Source: Photobacterium piscicola (GTDB taxonomy: Bacteria > Pseudomonadota > Gammaproteobacteria > Enterobacterales > Vibrionaceae). From it: DNA of 64,000 nucleotides. The translations under genes and the position numbers were made by a program. The notes under the pieces are model-generated. The model worked only from the letters and a program-made list of their open reading frames with translations. It did not search any database and was not told the DNA's origin. The stretch lies in NCBI RefSeq assembly GCF_900166965.1, contig NZ_FUZI01000005.1, positions 178,271-242,270 of the forward strand. The letters are read 5' to 3'. Positions 1-12,380 of this stretch are shown here, piece after piece. How positions within the stretch are numbered: the first letter of the stretch is position 1; the number at the start of each line of letters is the position of its first letter.

Positions 1-843
1 CGCAATCGTACCTAATGCGCCGCCTAATGCTAATGAGCCTACATCGCCCATAAACACTTGAGCTGGGTAAGTGTTAAACCATAAGAAACCTAAACCAGCA
101 CCAACAATAGCAGTACAAAGAATAACTAACTCACCCGCATTACTTAAATAAGGAATATGTAAGTATTCTGCGTAGTTGTAGTTACCGGTTGCCCATGCAA
201 TAAAGGCAAAGCCCGCCGCAACCATCACGGTTGGCATAATAGCTAAGCCATCAAGACCATCGGTTAAGTTAACCGCGTTACTGGTACCAACAATGACAAA
301 ATACGTCAGAACAATGTAAGACAGACCCAATTGTGGCATCACATCTTTAAAGAAAGGCACCACTAATTGGGTTGCAGCGGTATCTTTACCGTAAGCATAA
401 AGCACAAAAGCCACCACAAGTGCGATGGCTGATTGCCAAAAATATTTCCAACGCGCAATTAAGCCATCGGTATTTTTACGCACAACTTTGCGGTAATCAT
501 CAACAAAACCAATTGCGCCATAACCCAACATCACAGCCAATACAGCCCATACGTAAGGGTTACTAAGATCACACCACAATAATACGGTTAACGTAATTGC
601 AGCTAAAATCATCAGTCCGCCCATGGTTGGCGTACCGCGTTTACTAAAATGCGATTCAGGGCCATCATTACGTACAATCTGACCGATTTGCAGCATCTGC
701 AAACGTGCGATCATGCGTGGACCTAACCATAACGAAAATAATAACGCCGTTAAAATACTCATGATGGCGCGGAACGTCAGGTATTCAAACAGACGGAAAA
801 AGGGGATTGAGGACTGAAAGTGGTCAGCTAACCAGTAAATCAT
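1..843 (-). CDS. mraY: MraY, phospho-MurNAc-pentapeptide translocase (partial, N-terminal 281 codons)
   Basis: Integral membrane enzyme that moves phospho-MurNAc-pentapeptide from UDP to undecaprenyl phosphate, making lipid I. Reading from 843 the protein begins [10 protein letters not shown] and continues through the [11 protein letters not shown] segment typical of MraY N-termini. The frame stays open to the window edge, so about 80 C-terminal residues of a usual 360 are outside. The start ATG overlaps the murF stop (TAATG), which implies translational coupling and supports this start. It belongs to the dcw cluster. Identification is by recognised sequence and context; no tract of the visible part looks damaged. 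Confidence 0.95.
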   Translation of the reverse strand, partial: MIYWLADHFQSSIPFFRLFEYLTFRAIMSILTALLFSLWLGPRMIARLQMLQIGQIVRNDGPESHFSKRGTPTMGGLMILAAITLTVLLWCDLSNPYVWAVLAVMLGYGAIGFVDDYRKVVRKNTDGLIARWKYFWQSAIALVVAFVLYAYGKDTAATQLVVPFFKDVMPQLGLSYIVLTYFVIVGTSNAVNLTDGLDGLAIMPTVMVAAGFAFIAWATGNYNYAEYLHIPYLSNAGELVILCTAIVGAGLGFLWFNTYPAQVFMGDVGSLALGGALGTIA

Positions 844-2225
844 TATTTATCTTCCTGCAATGCAATAATAACATCTTCCATTCGAGAGCTACGCGCGCCT
901 TTGGCAAGCACAGTCACTTGAGGAGTATGGGATTGGCTAATTTGTTGGTGTAATTGTTGTTTAAGTTCGTCGATCAATGCGGCTTTATCACTAAAGTGCT
1001 GACCGTTATTCAGTTCACTGACCACAGCACTGGCACGACCAAAAGTCATCACGCCATCAAACTGTTTATCACGTGCATATTCACCCACTTCACGGTGTAA
1101 GCTTTCGCTTTCTTCACCAAGTTCGGCCATATCACCTAAAATAAAGTAACGCTTACCGCTGAAACTGTGCAGCACATCAATCGCCGCTTTCACAGAAGCA
1201 ACACTGGCATTATAAGTATCATCAATTAACCGTAACCCAGACGGCAGCGTGGTGATAGCTAAGCGACCTTTAACATTAACAACGCGCTCTAATCCTTGCT
1301 TTACATCAGCAAGCGTCGCACCTAATGCCATAGTCAATGCGGCGGCTGCCAGTGCATTGCTAACATTGTGAGTACCCGCTAACGTTAAACTAATATCAAT
1401 CGCGCCCATTGGGGTTTGCATTGTAAAACAAGCCAACCCCTGAGAGTTAATATTTATATTCGCGGCAAAATAATCAGCATTGGCTTGTGTCGCCGAAAAG
1501 TTACTTACACTGTGGTTTGCTAATGATGGTTGCCACATTGTGAACTGATTAGAATCAAGGTTAATAACCGCCTGCCCTTGTGCCGTCAATCCTTCAAAAA
1601 TCTCACCTTTCGCTTTAGCAACACCTTCTAATGAGCCAAACCCTTCAAGATGCGCTGCCGCAAGGTTATTGATCAATGCCACGTCAGGTTTAACTAAAGC
1701 GGTGGTATAAGCAATTTCACCTAAATGATTAGCACCAAGCTCAATCACGGCATAATTATCCGCAGCAGTTAAACGTAATAATGTTAACGGCACGCCAATA
1801 TCATTATTAAAATTACCGGCGGTAGCCAGCACTTGTCCTTTAGTGGCTAAAATTGCCGCCGCCATTTCTTTAACGGTGGTTTTGCCACAACTGCCCGTTA
1901 GCGCCAGTGTTTTTAAACCGTGTTCAGCGGTCATTTTAGCTTTAAGCCATGCCCCTAATTGGCCAAGTGCTTGATGGGTATCAGCAACAACCAATTGTGG
2001 AATATCGACAGCTAACGGTTTACTGACCAATAATGCTTTCGCCCCATTATCAACGGCATTTTGACAAAAATCATGAGCATCAAAACGCTCGCCAATTAAG
2101 GCAATAAAAAGGGTATTATTATCAATGGTACGAGTATCTGTTGATACTGCTGCAATCTCAGCATCCGCGCCAATAAGTTCAGCATTGAGTACTGACTGTA
2201 AATGACTTAGTTGAACCTTTATCAT
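843..2225 (-). CDS. murF: MurF, UDP-MurNAc-tripeptide--D-Ala-D-Ala ligase
   Basis: Cytoplasmic ATP-dependent ligase that adds D-Ala-D-Ala to UDP-MurNAc-tripeptide, the last cytoplasmic step of the muropeptide precursor. The 460-residue length is normal. The Mur-ligase P-loop GSCGKTT lies at about residues 111-117, and an N-terminal UMP-binding domain comes first. Its ATG overlaps the murE stop by 4 nt (ATGA) and its own stop overlaps the mraY start, so murE-murF-mraY are probably translated in a coupled way. No anomaly seen. Confidence 0.97.
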   Translation of the reverse strand: MIKVQLSHLQSVLNAELIGADAEIAAVSTDTRTIDNNTLFIALIGERFDAHDFCQNAVDNGAKALLVSKPLAVDIPQLVVADTHQALGQLGAWLKAKMTAEHGLKTLALTGSCGKTTVKEMAAAILATKGQVLATAGNFNNDIGVPLTLLRLTAADNYAVIELGANHLGEIAYTTALVKPDVALINNLAAAHLEGFGSLEGVAKAKGEIFEGLTAQGQAVINLDSNQFTMWQPSLANHSVSNFSATQANADYFAANININSQGLACFTMQTPMGAIDISLTLAGTHNVSNALAAAALTMALGATLADVKQGLERVVNVKGRLAITTLPSGLRLIDDTYNASVASVKAAIDVLHSFSGKRYFILGDMAELGEESESLHREVGEYARDKQFDGVMTFGRASAVVSELNNGQHFSDKAALIDELKQQLHQQISQSHTPQVTVLAKGARSSRMEDVIIALQEDK

Positions 2226-3745
2226 GCCTGTTCTCTAAATAATGCGGCCACAGTTTCGCGGTCTGAATAGTGGATCGTGCGATCAGCTAAAATTTGGTAA
2301 TCTTCATGGCCTTTTCCAGCCACTAAAATAATATCATTTGGTGCTGCCTGTTGAATTGCATAAGCACATGCTTGAGCCCGATCATGAATCACTGTTGCCG
2401 TCGCCGCAGCAGTTAATCCGGCTTGCATATCCAACATGATTTGCTGTGGATCTTCACTACGAGGATTATCATCAACAAGAATAATATGATCGGCATATTG
2501 TTCTGCAATCGCGGCCATCATTGGGCGCTTACCGGTATCACGATCACCACCACAGCCAAATAAACACCACAGTTTGCCTTCACAATGCACCCGTAAAGCT
2601 TGCAGGGCTTTTTCTAGTGCGTCTGGCGTATGGGCATAATCAACCACCATCATCGCTTTATCGCCAAGCTGTGATTGAAACACTTCCATTCGCCCAATAA
2701 CCGCTTGTAAACGCGGGGCTACGGCTAATAACTCAGGCAATGAATGGCCACTAACTAACAATGTCGCCAATGCTAATAATAAATTGGTCGCATTAAATGA
2801 GCCGACTAATGGCGCAGTAAATGTGCCGTTACCCCAGCTAGACTCAAAGCTAATGGTGACACCTTGGGTGCTAAAATCGACTGCAGTTGCCCATAACTTT
2901 GATCCACCATGGAATGCCACAGCTTCAGCATTCATCGCGACTGCAACCGCTTGAGGTAAATCTGCAAGCCATTGTTGACCGACTACATCGTCAGCATTGA
3001 TAACCGCAACACCACTGTCATGTTCGGTAAATAAACTTTTTTTCGCCGCCGCGTAATGTGCCATATCACCATGATAATCAAGATGATCTCGACTAAGATT
3101 GGTAAAGATACTCGCCACAAAATGTAATGCACTAACTCGACCTTGCACTAAGCCATGTGACGACACTTCCATCGCTGCAAAATTAGCGCCTTGTGCGACC
3201 AATTCAGCTAATGTCTGCTGAATTTCAATCGCACTACCCGTAGTATTGGCTGCTGGGCGTAGATCCGTTAACAAACCATTGCCTGTCGTACCCATCACAC
3301 CAGCGCGATAACCAACTAAGTCAGCCCATTGTGCTAATAATTGGCTAATGGTGGTTTTACCGTTAGTGCCGGTTACTGCATACAACTTAAGCTTGTTATT
3401 CGGTTCAGCATAAAAGCGCCCAGCAATGGCTGATAACTTATGACCAAGATTGTGCAAATAGATAATAATGATCCCATTGTTAAATAGGATCTCACCGTCA
3501 GTGGCAACATCATCCGCTTCTGCAATAATCGCGCTCGCACCAGCGGCAATCGCGTTATCTATAAAGCGACGGCCATCAACGGTATGACCATTAACCGCAA
3601 CAAATAAGCACCCAGTGGTAACTTGGCGGCTATCTAATGTCATTGCGGTTAATGCCAACTGTAAATATTCAGCTGGCACCTTATTGGCTGTTAGCCAAGG
3701 CGCTAATACCGCGCCTAATTGTACTTCCTGTTTAACCAATGCCAT
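2222..3745 (-). CDS. murE: MurE, UDP-MurNAc-dipeptide--meso-DAP ligase
   Basis: Adds the third stem-peptide amino acid to UDP-MurNAc-L-Ala-D-Glu in the cytoplasm. The P-loop GTNGKTT is at residues 126-132. A lysine in YAAAKKSLF (about 235) fits the carbamylated lysine of Mur ligases. DNPR at 426-429 is the signature of meso-diaminopimelate specificity, as opposed to lysine, and is expected for a Gram-negative. At 507 residues it is slightly longer than the Escherichia coli protein. It sits 9 nt after ftsI and overlaps murF by 4 nt. Confidence 0.97.
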   Translation of the reverse strand: MALVKQEVQLGAVLAPWLTANKVPAEYLQLALTAMTLDSRQVTTGCLFVAVNGHTVDGRRFIDNAIAAGASAIIAEADDVATDGEILFNNGIIIIYLHNLGHKLSAIAGRFYAEPNNKLKLYAVTGTNGKTTISQLLAQWADLVGYRAGVMGTTGNGLLTDLRPAANTTGSAIEIQQTLAELVAQGANFAAMEVSSHGLVQGRVSALHFVASIFTNLSRDHLDYHGDMAHYAAAKKSLFTEHDSGVAVINADDVVGQQWLADLPQAVAVAMNAEAVAFHGGSKLWATAVDFSTQGVTISFESSWGNGTFTAPLVGSFNATNLLLALATLLVSGHSLPELLAVAPRLQAVIGRMEVFQSQLGDKAMMVVDYAHTPDALEKALQALRVHCEGKLWCLFGCGGDRDTGKRPMMAAIAEQYADHIILVDDNPRSEDPQQIMLDMQAGLTAAATATVIHDRAQACAYAIQQAAPNDIILVAGKGHEDYQILADRTIHYSDRETVAALFREQA

Positions 3746-3754
3746 GACTCACAC

Positions 3755-5497
3755 TCATTTATCTATTTTTAGCGTATCCGCATCTGGCGGCACGTTTAGA
3801 ATTTGTAATGCACCACCAAGTACTTTTGATAAAATTGGCGCAGCAACCGCACCGCCATAGAATTTATCGCCTTTAGGTTCATTAACCATCACTACAATCG
3901 CTAACCGTGGATGACTAATAGGTGCCACGCCAACGGTATAAGAGAAGTAATCATTACCATAGCCACCAGCAATCGCTTTTTTCGCAGTACCGGTTTTAAC
4001 ACCAACACGGTAACCAGGAATGGCCGCTCGCCAACCACCACCACCACCCGCTTTATCAGTCACAGATTCAATCATTAACAGAATTTTCTTAGCGATTTTA
4101 GGATCAAGCACTTGCTCTCCCGGCACCACTTTTTCTGTTTTTAGAATCGATAACGGGCGTTTAATACCATAAGCACCTAGCGTGGTGTAAGCATGCAGTA
4201 ATTGAATTGGTGTTAATGAAATACCGTAACCATACGCTAAAGTGGCACGACCAATGTCAGACCAACGATAACGATTCGGGAAGTGGCCCGTTGTTTCACC
4301 AATCAAGTTAATCCCTGACGGCTCATCAAAACCAACTTTACGGTACGTATCAAGAATATCTTCGACAGGCATCGCTAGCGAGAGTTTACTCACACCGATA
4401 TTACTCGATTTTTGTAAAATACGCTGGACGGTCGCTAGTGGTTCAATGCGTGATACGTCAGTGATCACCTTGCTGCCAACACGGAAATGCTTACTTTGCG
4501 GAATCTTAATTAGCGTATGTTCGTTCACAACCCCATTTTTAAGGGCGGTATATACCACAAATGGCTTCACCGTTGAGCCGGGCTCAAAAGTATCAGTGAT
4601 CACACGGTTACGCATTTTATACGGCTGACGATCATTGCGATCATTAGGGTTAAATGACGGCGCATTGACCATCGCTAGAATCTCACCAGTACGCACATCT
4701 GAAATCGCAATACTGACTGAAGTGGCTGGAATATCCATTACCCCTTCTTTTGCAGCACGGTAAGCGATCGCTTGAATACGCTGATCAATACTTAACTCAA
4801 GCGGTTTACCCGGTTGACGACTTTGTTGGGAGATATTTTCGACAACACGGCCATAGCGATCTTTACGCACAGTACGGCGACCCGGTTCACCCGTTAGCCA
4901 ACCATCATAGGTTTTTTCAATACCATCAAGTCCATGACCATCAATACCTGTAAAACCAATTAATTGTGCACTCACTTCACCTGATGGGTAAAAACGACGT
5001 GATTCTGCTTTTAGACCAATACCCGGCAATTTCAGTTTTTTAACGTAATTTGCCATCGGCGGGCTAACTTGACGAGCAAGATAGATAAAACGACGGGTCT
5101 TATTTTTTTCTAAGCGGCGTAATAATTTTGCGCGGTCAAGGTCAAGTACATCGGCCAGCGCGTTCCAACGGTTGGTTTCACTTAAACCACCATGTTTGAA
5201 TATTTCGACGGGATTGGCAAAGACGGCTTGTACGGGCACACTAACGGCAAGTTGCTCACCGTTACGATCTGAAATAATACCGCGTGCAGAAGGCATTAAT
5301 TGTACTCGTAATGAACGTGCATCACCCTCTTGAATCAGACGGCCAGGTTCTAATACCTGAATGTAAGCAGCACGTGCAATTAAGCCAAAGAAACCTAATA
5401 GAATAAAGCCACAGACGACGATAAAGCGCCATTTTAGAAATGGCGTACTCTTAGGACTAACCTGCGTCTTTTTATTTGAACGGTTAAATAATTTCAT
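3755..5497 (-). CDS. ftsI: FtsI (PBP3), septal peptidoglycan transpeptidase
   Basis: Division-specific class B penicillin-binding protein that cross-links septal peptidoglycan together with FtsW. A short cytoplasmic tail is followed by one membrane segment (about residues 25-45), a periplasmic pedestal domain and a transpeptidase domain. All three active-site motifs are visible: STVK at 308-311 (nucleophile S308), SSN at 364-366 and KTGT at 501-504. At 580 residues it is a normal length. It follows ftsL by 3 nt, within the dcw cluster. A glycine run (GGGGG) near 484-488 sits in the loop before the KTGT strand and looks natural. Confidence 0.97.
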   Translation of the reverse strand: MKLFNRSNKKTQVSPKSTPFLKWRFIVVCGFILLGFFGLIARAAYIQVLEPGRLIQEGDARSLRVQLMPSARGIISDRNGEQLAVSVPVQAVFANPVEIFKHGGLSETNRWNALADVLDLDRAKLLRRLEKNKTRRFIYLARQVSPPMANYVKKLKLPGIGLKAESRRFYPSGEVSAQLIGFTGIDGHGLDGIEKTYDGWLTGEPGRRTVRKDRYGRVVENISQQSRQPGKPLELSIDQRIQAIAYRAAKEGVMDIPATSVSIAISDVRTGEILAMVNAPSFNPNDRNDRQPYKMRNRVITDTFEPGSTVKPFVVYTALKNGVVNEHTLIKIPQSKHFRVGSKVITDVSRIEPLATVQRILQKSSNIGVSKLSLAMPVEDILDTYRKVGFDEPSGINLIGETTGHFPNRYRWSDIGRATLAYGYGISLTPIQLLHAYTTLGAYGIKRPLSILKTEKVVPGEQVLDPKIAKKILLMIESVTDKAGGGGGWRAAIPGYRVGVKTGTAKKAIAGGYGNDYFSYTVGVAPISHPRLAIVVMVNEPKGDKFYGGAVAAPILSKVLGGALQILNVPPDADTLKIDK

Positions 5498-5500
5498 CTT

Positions 5501-5818
5501 TTAATGTATAACAATTTCATTATCGACAGATGGACGTTGCATTTTGAGCTCAGTTTCAGCTAATCGTTCAATGCGACTGTGTTCTGCAAGTGAGTTTTCT
5601 TCAAGTATTTGATTTCGCCATTCAACATCATAGGTTTCACGTTGCATTAATAGCTTTTCTTGCTGCGCAATTAATTGACGTGACTCATGAGTAATGTAGA
5701 CAACAGACAAGGCAGAAATGAGGATAGTGAAGGCTAGAATCAGCGGTACCAACCCGACCGTGACGAGGTCTCGTCCGATCAGGCTAGCCAGATTCATTGA
5801 AGATTCTGTTGTTTTCAT
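5501..5818 (-). CDS. ftsL: FtsL, divisome bitopic membrane protein
   Basis: Small division protein that forms the FtsQLB complex and helps activate FtsWI. The 105-residue product has a short cytoplasmic N-terminus, one membrane segment at about residues 20-42, and a periplasmic heptad-like stretch rich in Leu, Gln and Glu that fits the FtsL coiled coil. FtsL diverges quickly in sequence, so the call rests on size, topology and the invariant position between rsmH (4-nt overlap) and ftsI (3-nt gap). Confidence 0.92.
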   Translation of the reverse strand: MKTTESSMNLASLIGRDLVTVGLVPLILAFTILISALSVVYITHESRQLIAQQEKLLMQRETYDVEWRNQILEENSLAEHSRIERLAETELKMQRPSVDNEIVIH

Positions 5819-6762
5819 AGACGCTCGGCCAAACGTAGCACTGAACTACGAGCGCGCGTGTTATAACCAAGTTCATTTTGTGATGGTTTAATCGCTTTAC
5901 CGATAGGTTTCATATCCGCACAACCCAGTGCTTTAATTTGATCTTCGGTTAATGGTAAGCCAGCAGGAACATCTGGACCTTTGCTTTGCTTACGAATAAA
6001 GCGTTTTACCATGCGATCTTCCAATGAATGGAAACTGATCACGGATAAACGACCACCCGATGCAAGAGTATGCATTGCACCATGTAAAGCGGTGTCAATT
6101 TCTTCTAATTCACTGTTAATGTAAATTCGAATCGCTTGGAAACTGCGGGTTGCAGGATGCTTATGTTTGTCTCTAAATGGTGATACTTCAGCAATCAGAC
6201 TCGCTAATTCACGCGTACGTGTTAACGGCTCTTTATCTGGGTTTTCACGATAATCAACAATACCGCGGGCAATACGTTTAGCGAAACGTTCTTCACCAAA
6301 CTCTTTTAATACCCATGCAATATCATCAGCATCCGCTTCTGCTAGCCATTCAGCCGCAGACATACCTGATGTTGGATCCATACGCATATCCAGTGGGCCG
6401 TCACGCATGAAGCTAAAACCACGTTCAGCATCATCAAGTTGCGGTGACGAAACACCTAAATCAAGTAATACACCGTCAACACGACCAATCAGATCACGTT
6501 CTTGCATGTATTTTTCCATACCCGAAAATGGACCATGGATAATTTCAAAACGTGGATCATCAATTTTTTGCGCTTCTGCAATCGCTTGAGGATCGCGATC
6601 AATACCGTACAGGCGACCGTTCTCACCTAGTTTTGAAAGAATTAAACGGCTATGACCGCCGCGACCGAAAGTACCATCGATATAGATACCGTCGGGTTTA
6701 ATCGCTAACCCGTCTACTGATTCATTAAGTAAAACGGAAACGTGCTCAAATTGCTCAGACAT
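5815..6762 (-). CDS. rsmH: RsmH (MraW), 16S rRNA C1402 N4-methyltransferase
   Basis: SAM-dependent methyltransferase that methylates N4 of C1402 in the ribosomal P site; RsmI, encoded at 8047-8907, adds the 2'-O-methyl to the same nucleotide. The SAM-binding motif [10 protein letters not shown] is at residues 29-38, and the family segment SFHSLEDR is present toward the C-terminus. The length of 315 residues is typical. It follows mraZ by 14 nt and overlaps ftsL by 4 nt. That both enzymes acting on C1402 are encoded within 2.2 kb of each other is a feature of this layout. Confidence 0.97.
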   Translation of the reverse strand: MSEQFEHVSVLLNESVDGLAIKPDGIYIDGTFGRGGHSRLILSKLGENGRLYGIDRDPQAIAEAQKIDDPRFEIIHGPFSGMEKYMQERDLIGRVDGVLLDLGVSSPQLDDAERGFSFMRDGPLDMRMDPTSGMSAAEWLAEADADDIAWVLKEFGEERFAKRIARGIVDYRENPDKEPLTRTRELASLIAEVSPFRDKHKHPATRSFQAIRIYINSELEEIDTALHGAMHTLASGGRLSVISFHSLEDRMVKRFIRKQSKGPDVPAGLPLTEDQIKALGCADMKPIGKAIKPSQNELGYNTRARSSVLRLAERL

Positions 6763-6776
6763 AAATATAATTTCAG

Positions 6777-7235
6777 CTAAAGTGAAAGCTCACTAAGGCG
6801 CGGGGAACATTCCGGCGCATCCTCAGCCTGAAGGTCGATATCATGTTCAATTTGCTGTTGCCATAAAGGCGCAGACCAGATTTCAAATTTATTTAACTGG
6901 CCAACGACCACTATTTTATTCGCTAACTGAGCATATTGTCTTAACGTCGGTGGAATTAATATCCTTCCCTGCGCATCCAGTTCACATTCGCTAGCATGGC
7001 CAAGCAACAATCGTTGTAAGCGGCGCTCTGCGGGGTGAAGGCTAGATAGACGTACTAATTTAGCTTCAATTCGTTCCCATTCATCGATGGGATATAGCAA
7101 CAAGCAACAAAACTGGTGATCGATAGTACAAACAAAGTGTCCCTGACATTGTTCAATTAATGCAGCCCGGTAACGCTTCGGCATTGCCCAGCGACCTTTG
7201 TCATCAATAACAATGTTAGTGGCACCTCTTAACAT
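6777..7235 (-). CDS. mraZ: MraZ, transcriptional regulator of the dcw cluster
   Basis: DNA-binding protein with two SpoVT/AbrB-like halves that forms a ring and represses its own operon, as established in E. coli. The 152-residue product has the two repeats, visible as [12 protein letters not shown] near the N-terminus and [13 protein letters not shown] near residue 90. It is the first gene of the dcw cluster. A matching three-box operator lies about 85 nt upstream of its start, so autoregulation is likely here too. Confidence 0.96.
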   Translation of the reverse strand: MLRGATNIVIDDKGRWAMPKRYRAALIEQCQGHFVCTIDHQFCCLLLYPIDEWERIEAKLVRLSSLHPAERRLQRLLLGHASECELDAQGRILIPPTLRQYAQLANKIVVVGQLNKFEIWSAPLWQQQIEHDIDLQAEDAPECSPRLSELSL

Positions 7236-7319
7236 TTGGGGATCTCGGTTAAATTACACGATAAAAAGAGTACGTTAATCACTCACTTTAGCAGAATAAC
7301 AACAAAGATAATAAGACAA

Positions 7320-7344
7320 CACCACTTTTCCCCACAAATTCCCA
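7320..7344 (-). promoter_or_regulatory. MraZ operator: three TGGGN-type boxes
   Basis: Read on the minus strand, the boxes TGGGA (7344-7340), TGGGG (7334-7330) and TGGTG (7324-7320) are each separated by exactly 5 nt. MraZ is known to bind TGGGN direct repeats with 5-nt spacers, so number and spacing match the family; the third box has one mismatch. I could not place the -10/-35 with confidence. Confidence 0.8.
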
Positions 7345-7459
7345 CACAAAGTGTACGTATGAGACAAAAACGATGTCAAGCAATTGGCAGTAATTCAGAC
7401 ACACTTCTAACAGTGGTCGAGTAAACCTGATTGCGAAATGTAATTTTGGCGGAAAAAAA

Positions 7460-7497
7460 ACGAAAAAAAGGTGGTGCTTGTAATCAAACACCACCTT
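7460..7497 (-). terminator. Rho-independent terminator of rnpB
   Basis: On the minus strand the arms AAGGTGGTG (7497-7489) and CACCACCTT (7476-7468) form a perfect 9-bp stem. It is followed by a T-tract and then a second T-rich run. It lies just beyond the 3' end of RNase P RNA. Confidence 0.9.
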
Positions 7498-7508
7498 CTC
7501 TAAATGTA

Positions 7509-7894
<386 letters not shown>

Positions 7895-7901
7895 GCGGCG
7901 A

Positions 7902-7930
7902 ATTGTATAAGACAACGCTCACAGTTACCA
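7902..7930 (-). promoter_or_regulatory. Probable rnpB promoter
   Basis: On the minus strand TACAAT (7907-7902) stands at about -13 to -8 relative to the inferred RNA 5' end and matches the -10 consensus at five of six positions. The -35 at 17 bp (TGGTAA, 7930-7925) is weak. The discriminator TCGCCGC is GC-rich, as is common for stable-RNA promoters under stringent control. Confidence 0.5.
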
Positions 7931-8046
7931 GTGAAAAAATCACCAAAATTACAGCTTGAACAAAAAACCAACGGCTGATTTTTAATTCGTAGATAAAAAC
8001 CACGCTATATCACACAGTAAGTAAACTGCCGCCTGCAAATATCCGC

Positions 8047-8907
8047 TTATTCTAAATTTTCAAGGCCCCACTTATACAATGCATTTTTCTTCCCGCCATG
8101 AATTTCAGCCGCCAAAGCTGCTGCTTTTTTAAGAGGCAACTCTTTTGCAAGCAAGGTCAGTGTACGTAAAACCTCAACTGATAATTCGTCTTTCTGAGCG
8201 CGATGCCCTGCAACTAAGACCACCATCTCACCACGAACACGATTACTGTCTTCTGCAATCCAATCGATCAACTCGCCAAGAGGCGCGCCATGGATAGTTT
8301 CATAAGTTTTTGTTAACTCACGCGCTAATACTACTTGGCGATCAGGGCCAAGCACGGCTAACATATCACTTAGGGAATCATTAATACGATGTGGCGATTC
8401 ATAAAAGATCAATGTTCGCGCATCATCAGCTAATGCTTGAAAACAATCGCGGCGACCTTTACTTTTCGGAGGAAGAAAACCTTCAAAGCTAAAACGGTCA
8501 GAAGGTAAACCAGAACCACTCAAGGCTGTAATTACAGCACATGGACCAGGTAATGGCACAACTTTAACACCCGCATGACGACAGCGATTAACAAGATGAT
8601 ACCCTGGATCACTGATCAGCGGCGTACCAGCATCGGACACAAGCGCAATGCTAGTACCTGCCTGAAGTTTCTCAATCAAAAAGTCAGCTTTTTGCTGTTC
8701 ATTATGATCGTGAAGCGCAAAGGTGCGGGTCGAGATAGAGAAATGGGACAACAATCGCGATGTATGACGTGTATCTTCAGCAGCAATTAAATCTACGTTT
8801 GCTAATACGTCTAATGCGCGCTGCGTTATATCAGCAAGATTACCGATAGGTGTTGGTACGATGTACAAAGTTGCGACATCTACCATGCCTGAATTGCTCT
8901 CACTCAT
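8047..8907 (-). CDS. rsmI: RsmI, 16S rRNA C1402 2'-O-methyltransferase
   Basis: SAM-dependent methyltransferase of the tetrapyrrole-methylase fold that 2'-O-methylates C1402 of 16S rRNA. Family motifs are VPTPIGNL at 17-24, [10 protein letters not shown] at about 44-53 and [12 protein letters not shown] at 91-102. The length of 286 residues is normal. It is transcribed divergently from lpoA across only 61 nt, so the two promoters must lie very close or overlap. This arrangement is classical in Enterobacterales and Vibrionales (formerly yraL/yraM). Confidence 0.97.
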   Translation of the reverse strand: MSESNSGMVDVATLYIVPTPIGNLADITQRALDVLANVDLIAAEDTRHTSRLLSHFSISTRTFALHDHNEQQKADFLIEKLQAGTSIALVSDAGTPLISDPGYHLVNRCRHAGVKVVPLPGPCAVITALSGSGLPSDRFSFEGFLPPKSKGRRDCFQALADDARTLIFYESPHRINDSLSDMLAVLGPDRQVVLARELTKTYETIHGAPLGELIDWIAEDSNRVRGEMVVLVAGHRAQKDELSVEVLRTLTLLAKELPLKKAAALAAEIHGGKKNALYKWGLENLE

Positions 8908-8968
8908 TTGTCTAAGATCTCATCTGCAATTAATATCAAGAGTAATTTGTCACAGTTGAATAAATTCA

Positions 8969-10793
8969 ATGCCCAATTTTACCCATAAGCGTAAAAGTGT
9001 ATCACGACTGATGGCGCCTGTAGCCCTTGCTGTTGCTTTAGCAGGGTGTAGCACGCCAAACCTGTACAATAATCAGGTGCCATTAACGGATATCACTGCG
9101 GTAGCCGCTCAAAGCTCAGCCGCCTATTTAAGTAAAGCCAATACCAGTGATGGCGCAGAGCGTACTAACTGGGAGATCATGGCCGTTAAAGCAATGATCC
9201 TCGAAAATAAATGGCAACAAGCCGATCAATGGATTGCTAAATTATCACAGCAATCTATGAGCCCAACTCAAATTGCGGAATGGCAACTCGCGCGTGCAAT
9301 GGTACGTGAGCACCAAGGGCAACCACAAGCGGCACTGAACAGTTTAAACTTTCAGCCATCGTGGTCACTAACCAAGAGCCAGTATCAACGTTATTACATG
9401 CTACGCGCTAACTTATTGGAACAATTGAATCATCAGTTCCAAGCCGCACGCGAGCGTACAAAACTTGATTTCTATTTAGATCACTCACAAAAAGCCGCTA
9501 ACTGGCAGCAAGTTTGGCATGACCTATCAGGTTATACCAATGCTCAATTAGGCAGTGTTAAGCTAACGGATAACGACAGTGTGCTCAAAGGTTGGGTTGA
9601 ACTCGCGATGTTGAAAAACAGTGCGACGTTGCCACCAATGCAACTGAAACAAGCCATCGAACAATGGTTATATCGTCATCCTAGCCATCCAGCAAACCAA
9701 TATTTACCGGCCGATTTAAAAGCGTTAATCGAAATGAAAGCCGTTAAGCTGGATAATATTGCTTTGTTATTGCCACTTTCAGGCCGTTTTGCCGCACAAG
9801 GTAAAGCGGTTCGCGATGGTTTTATCAATGCTATGATGGATGATAAAAGTCGTGATACGAATAATGAGCTCAATATTTATGATACTGAAGCTCAATCAAT
9901 ACCTACTATCATGGCACAACTACAACAAAACGGTACTCAGTTTGTTGTAGGGCCATTACGCAAAAATGTTATTACTGCATTCCAGCAAGATAATACTAGC
10001 CACATCAACATGCTAGCATTAAACATGCCACCACAAATCAGTAATAATAAGCCTAATGCTTGTTATTTTGCGCTATCGCCAGAACAAGAAGCCCAACAAG
10101 CGGCTGAACGTATTTATGCTCAAGGTCACCGTAACCCTACTGTATTAGTACCTTCCAATAGCTATGGTCAACGCGTTGCACAAGCATTTAGCCAACAATG
10201 GGCTCAGCTTGATGGTCAACCAGCGTTAACGGTTAGCTTTGGTAATCAGGCGCAAATACCACAACAAATAAGAAGTGCTTTTGGTCGTGGTGCAGGCAGT
10301 CATGCTGATGCAATCTATATGGTCGCAAGCCGCAATGAATTGATGATGCTAAAACCGTTCATTGAAGCTGCTATGCCGCCAACGGGTGATCCAGCACAGA
10401 TCTATGCGAGCTCACGCAGTAACCCAGACAGCCATAACACTAACCGTGAATTACGCGGTATTGAAATTAGCGACATTCCATTACTGATCAATCCACATTC
10501 AGCTTATATGGAACGCTTTAATCAATTGTGGCCAAATCAAGGTAACACCAGTATCCGTTTACATGCCTTTGGTATGGATGCTTACGCAATCGCCAAGCAA
10601 TTACCTGAGATGCGTGCTAATCACCATCACAGTATTCAAGGTGAAACAGGGCAACTGGCGGTAAATAACCAATGTGTTGTGCAACGACAAATTGATTGGG
10701 GTAAATTCAGTAGTGAAGGCATTACTCCACTATCAACCACTCAAATGCCAGCAACCACTATCTCTGATATGCCAGATAGCATAGACCTGATCA

Positions 10794-10816
<23 letters not shown>
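8969..10816 (+). CDS. lpoA: LpoA, outer-membrane lipoprotein activator of PBP1A
   Basis: Outer-membrane lipoprotein that reaches through the periplasm to stimulate the transpeptidase activity of PBP1A. A type II signal peptide ends in the lipobox LAGC with the lipidated cysteine at residue 27. The N-terminal half is helical and TPR-like. The C-terminal half, from about residue 255, resembles a periplasmic substrate-binding fold (IALLLPLSGRFAAQGKAVRD). The length of 615 residues matches the family. It is first in lpoA-yraN-diaA-dolP; yraN starts inside its last codons. Confidence 0.96.
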
Positions 10817-11761
<945 letters not shown>

Positions 11762-11764
11762 TCA

Positions 11765-12307
11765 ATGAAGTGGTTATTGACGTTACTCGTTATATCTAGT
11801 CTATCGCTATCAGGATGTTCGGTTTTTTCAACCAATGATCCGCGAAATAACACTCAACATTGGCAAGATCAAAAAATAGACATGGATATTGCTGGTATTG
11901 CTCATACTCGTGAATACACCAAGCAATTGAGCATAGATAGCGTAGCCTTAAATGGCACGGTATTGGTGGTTGGTCAAGCGACATCACAGCCGCTTAAACA
12001 AGCCTTTATCAATCAAGTACGCCATATTCCTGATGTTGATCGTGTTTATGATCAAATCCAAGTACGTCCCTTGTTAACAATGGCAAACATCAGTGAAGAT
12101 GCTTGGCTAACCACTAAAGTAAAGTCGCAACTGATTGCCAGTAAGCAACTAACCAATGTAGTTATCAAGGTGATCACGGAAAATAAACGGGTATTTTTAT
12201 TAGGTTATGTCGCTCCAGAACAAGCCACAATAGCAACCAATGTTGCGCGTAATGTCTCAGGGGTTGAACATGTTATTACCCTGTTTGAAAAACCGTTAAC
12301 GCACTAA
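11765..12307 (+). CDS. dolP: DolP (YraP), BON-domain outer-membrane lipoprotein
   Basis: Lipoprotein with two BON domains. In E. coli it binds anionic phospholipid at division sites and supports outer-membrane integrity and BAM function. The signal peptide ends in LSGC with the lipidated cysteine at residue 18. The two BON domains fill about residues 45-110 and 115-180. It is the last gene of the lpoA operon and is followed by a strong bidirectional terminator shared with sspB. Confidence 0.94.
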   Translation: MKWLLTLLVISSLSLSGCSVFSTNDPRNNTQHWQDQKIDMDIAGIAHTREYTKQLSIDSVALNGTVLVVGQATSQPLKQAFINQVRHIPDVDRVYDQIQVRPLLTMANISEDAWLTTKVKSQLIASKQLTNVVIKVITENKRVFLLGYVAPEQATIATNVARNVSGVEHVITLFEKPLTH

Positions 12308-12331
12308 TCCCCTTGTTGATTATCAAGCGAA

Positions 12332-12360
12332 AAAAAACGCAGCCACTGGCTGCGTTTTTT
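12332..12360. terminator. Bidirectional terminator between dolP and sspB
   Basis: Near-perfect hairpin with arms AAAAAACGCAGCC and GGCTGCGTTTTTT and a 3-nt loop. The A-run on one side and T-run on the other let it work in both directions for the convergent dolP and sspB transcripts. Confidence 0.93.
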
Positions 12361-12380
12361 GTTGTAGCTGATTGCCAATA

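Noticed and set aside
7961-7984. Possible rsmI terminator (AAAAATCAG / TTGGTTTTT on minus)
   Set aside because: Stem depends on wobble pairs and A-T pairs with a 3-nt loop; too weak to list.
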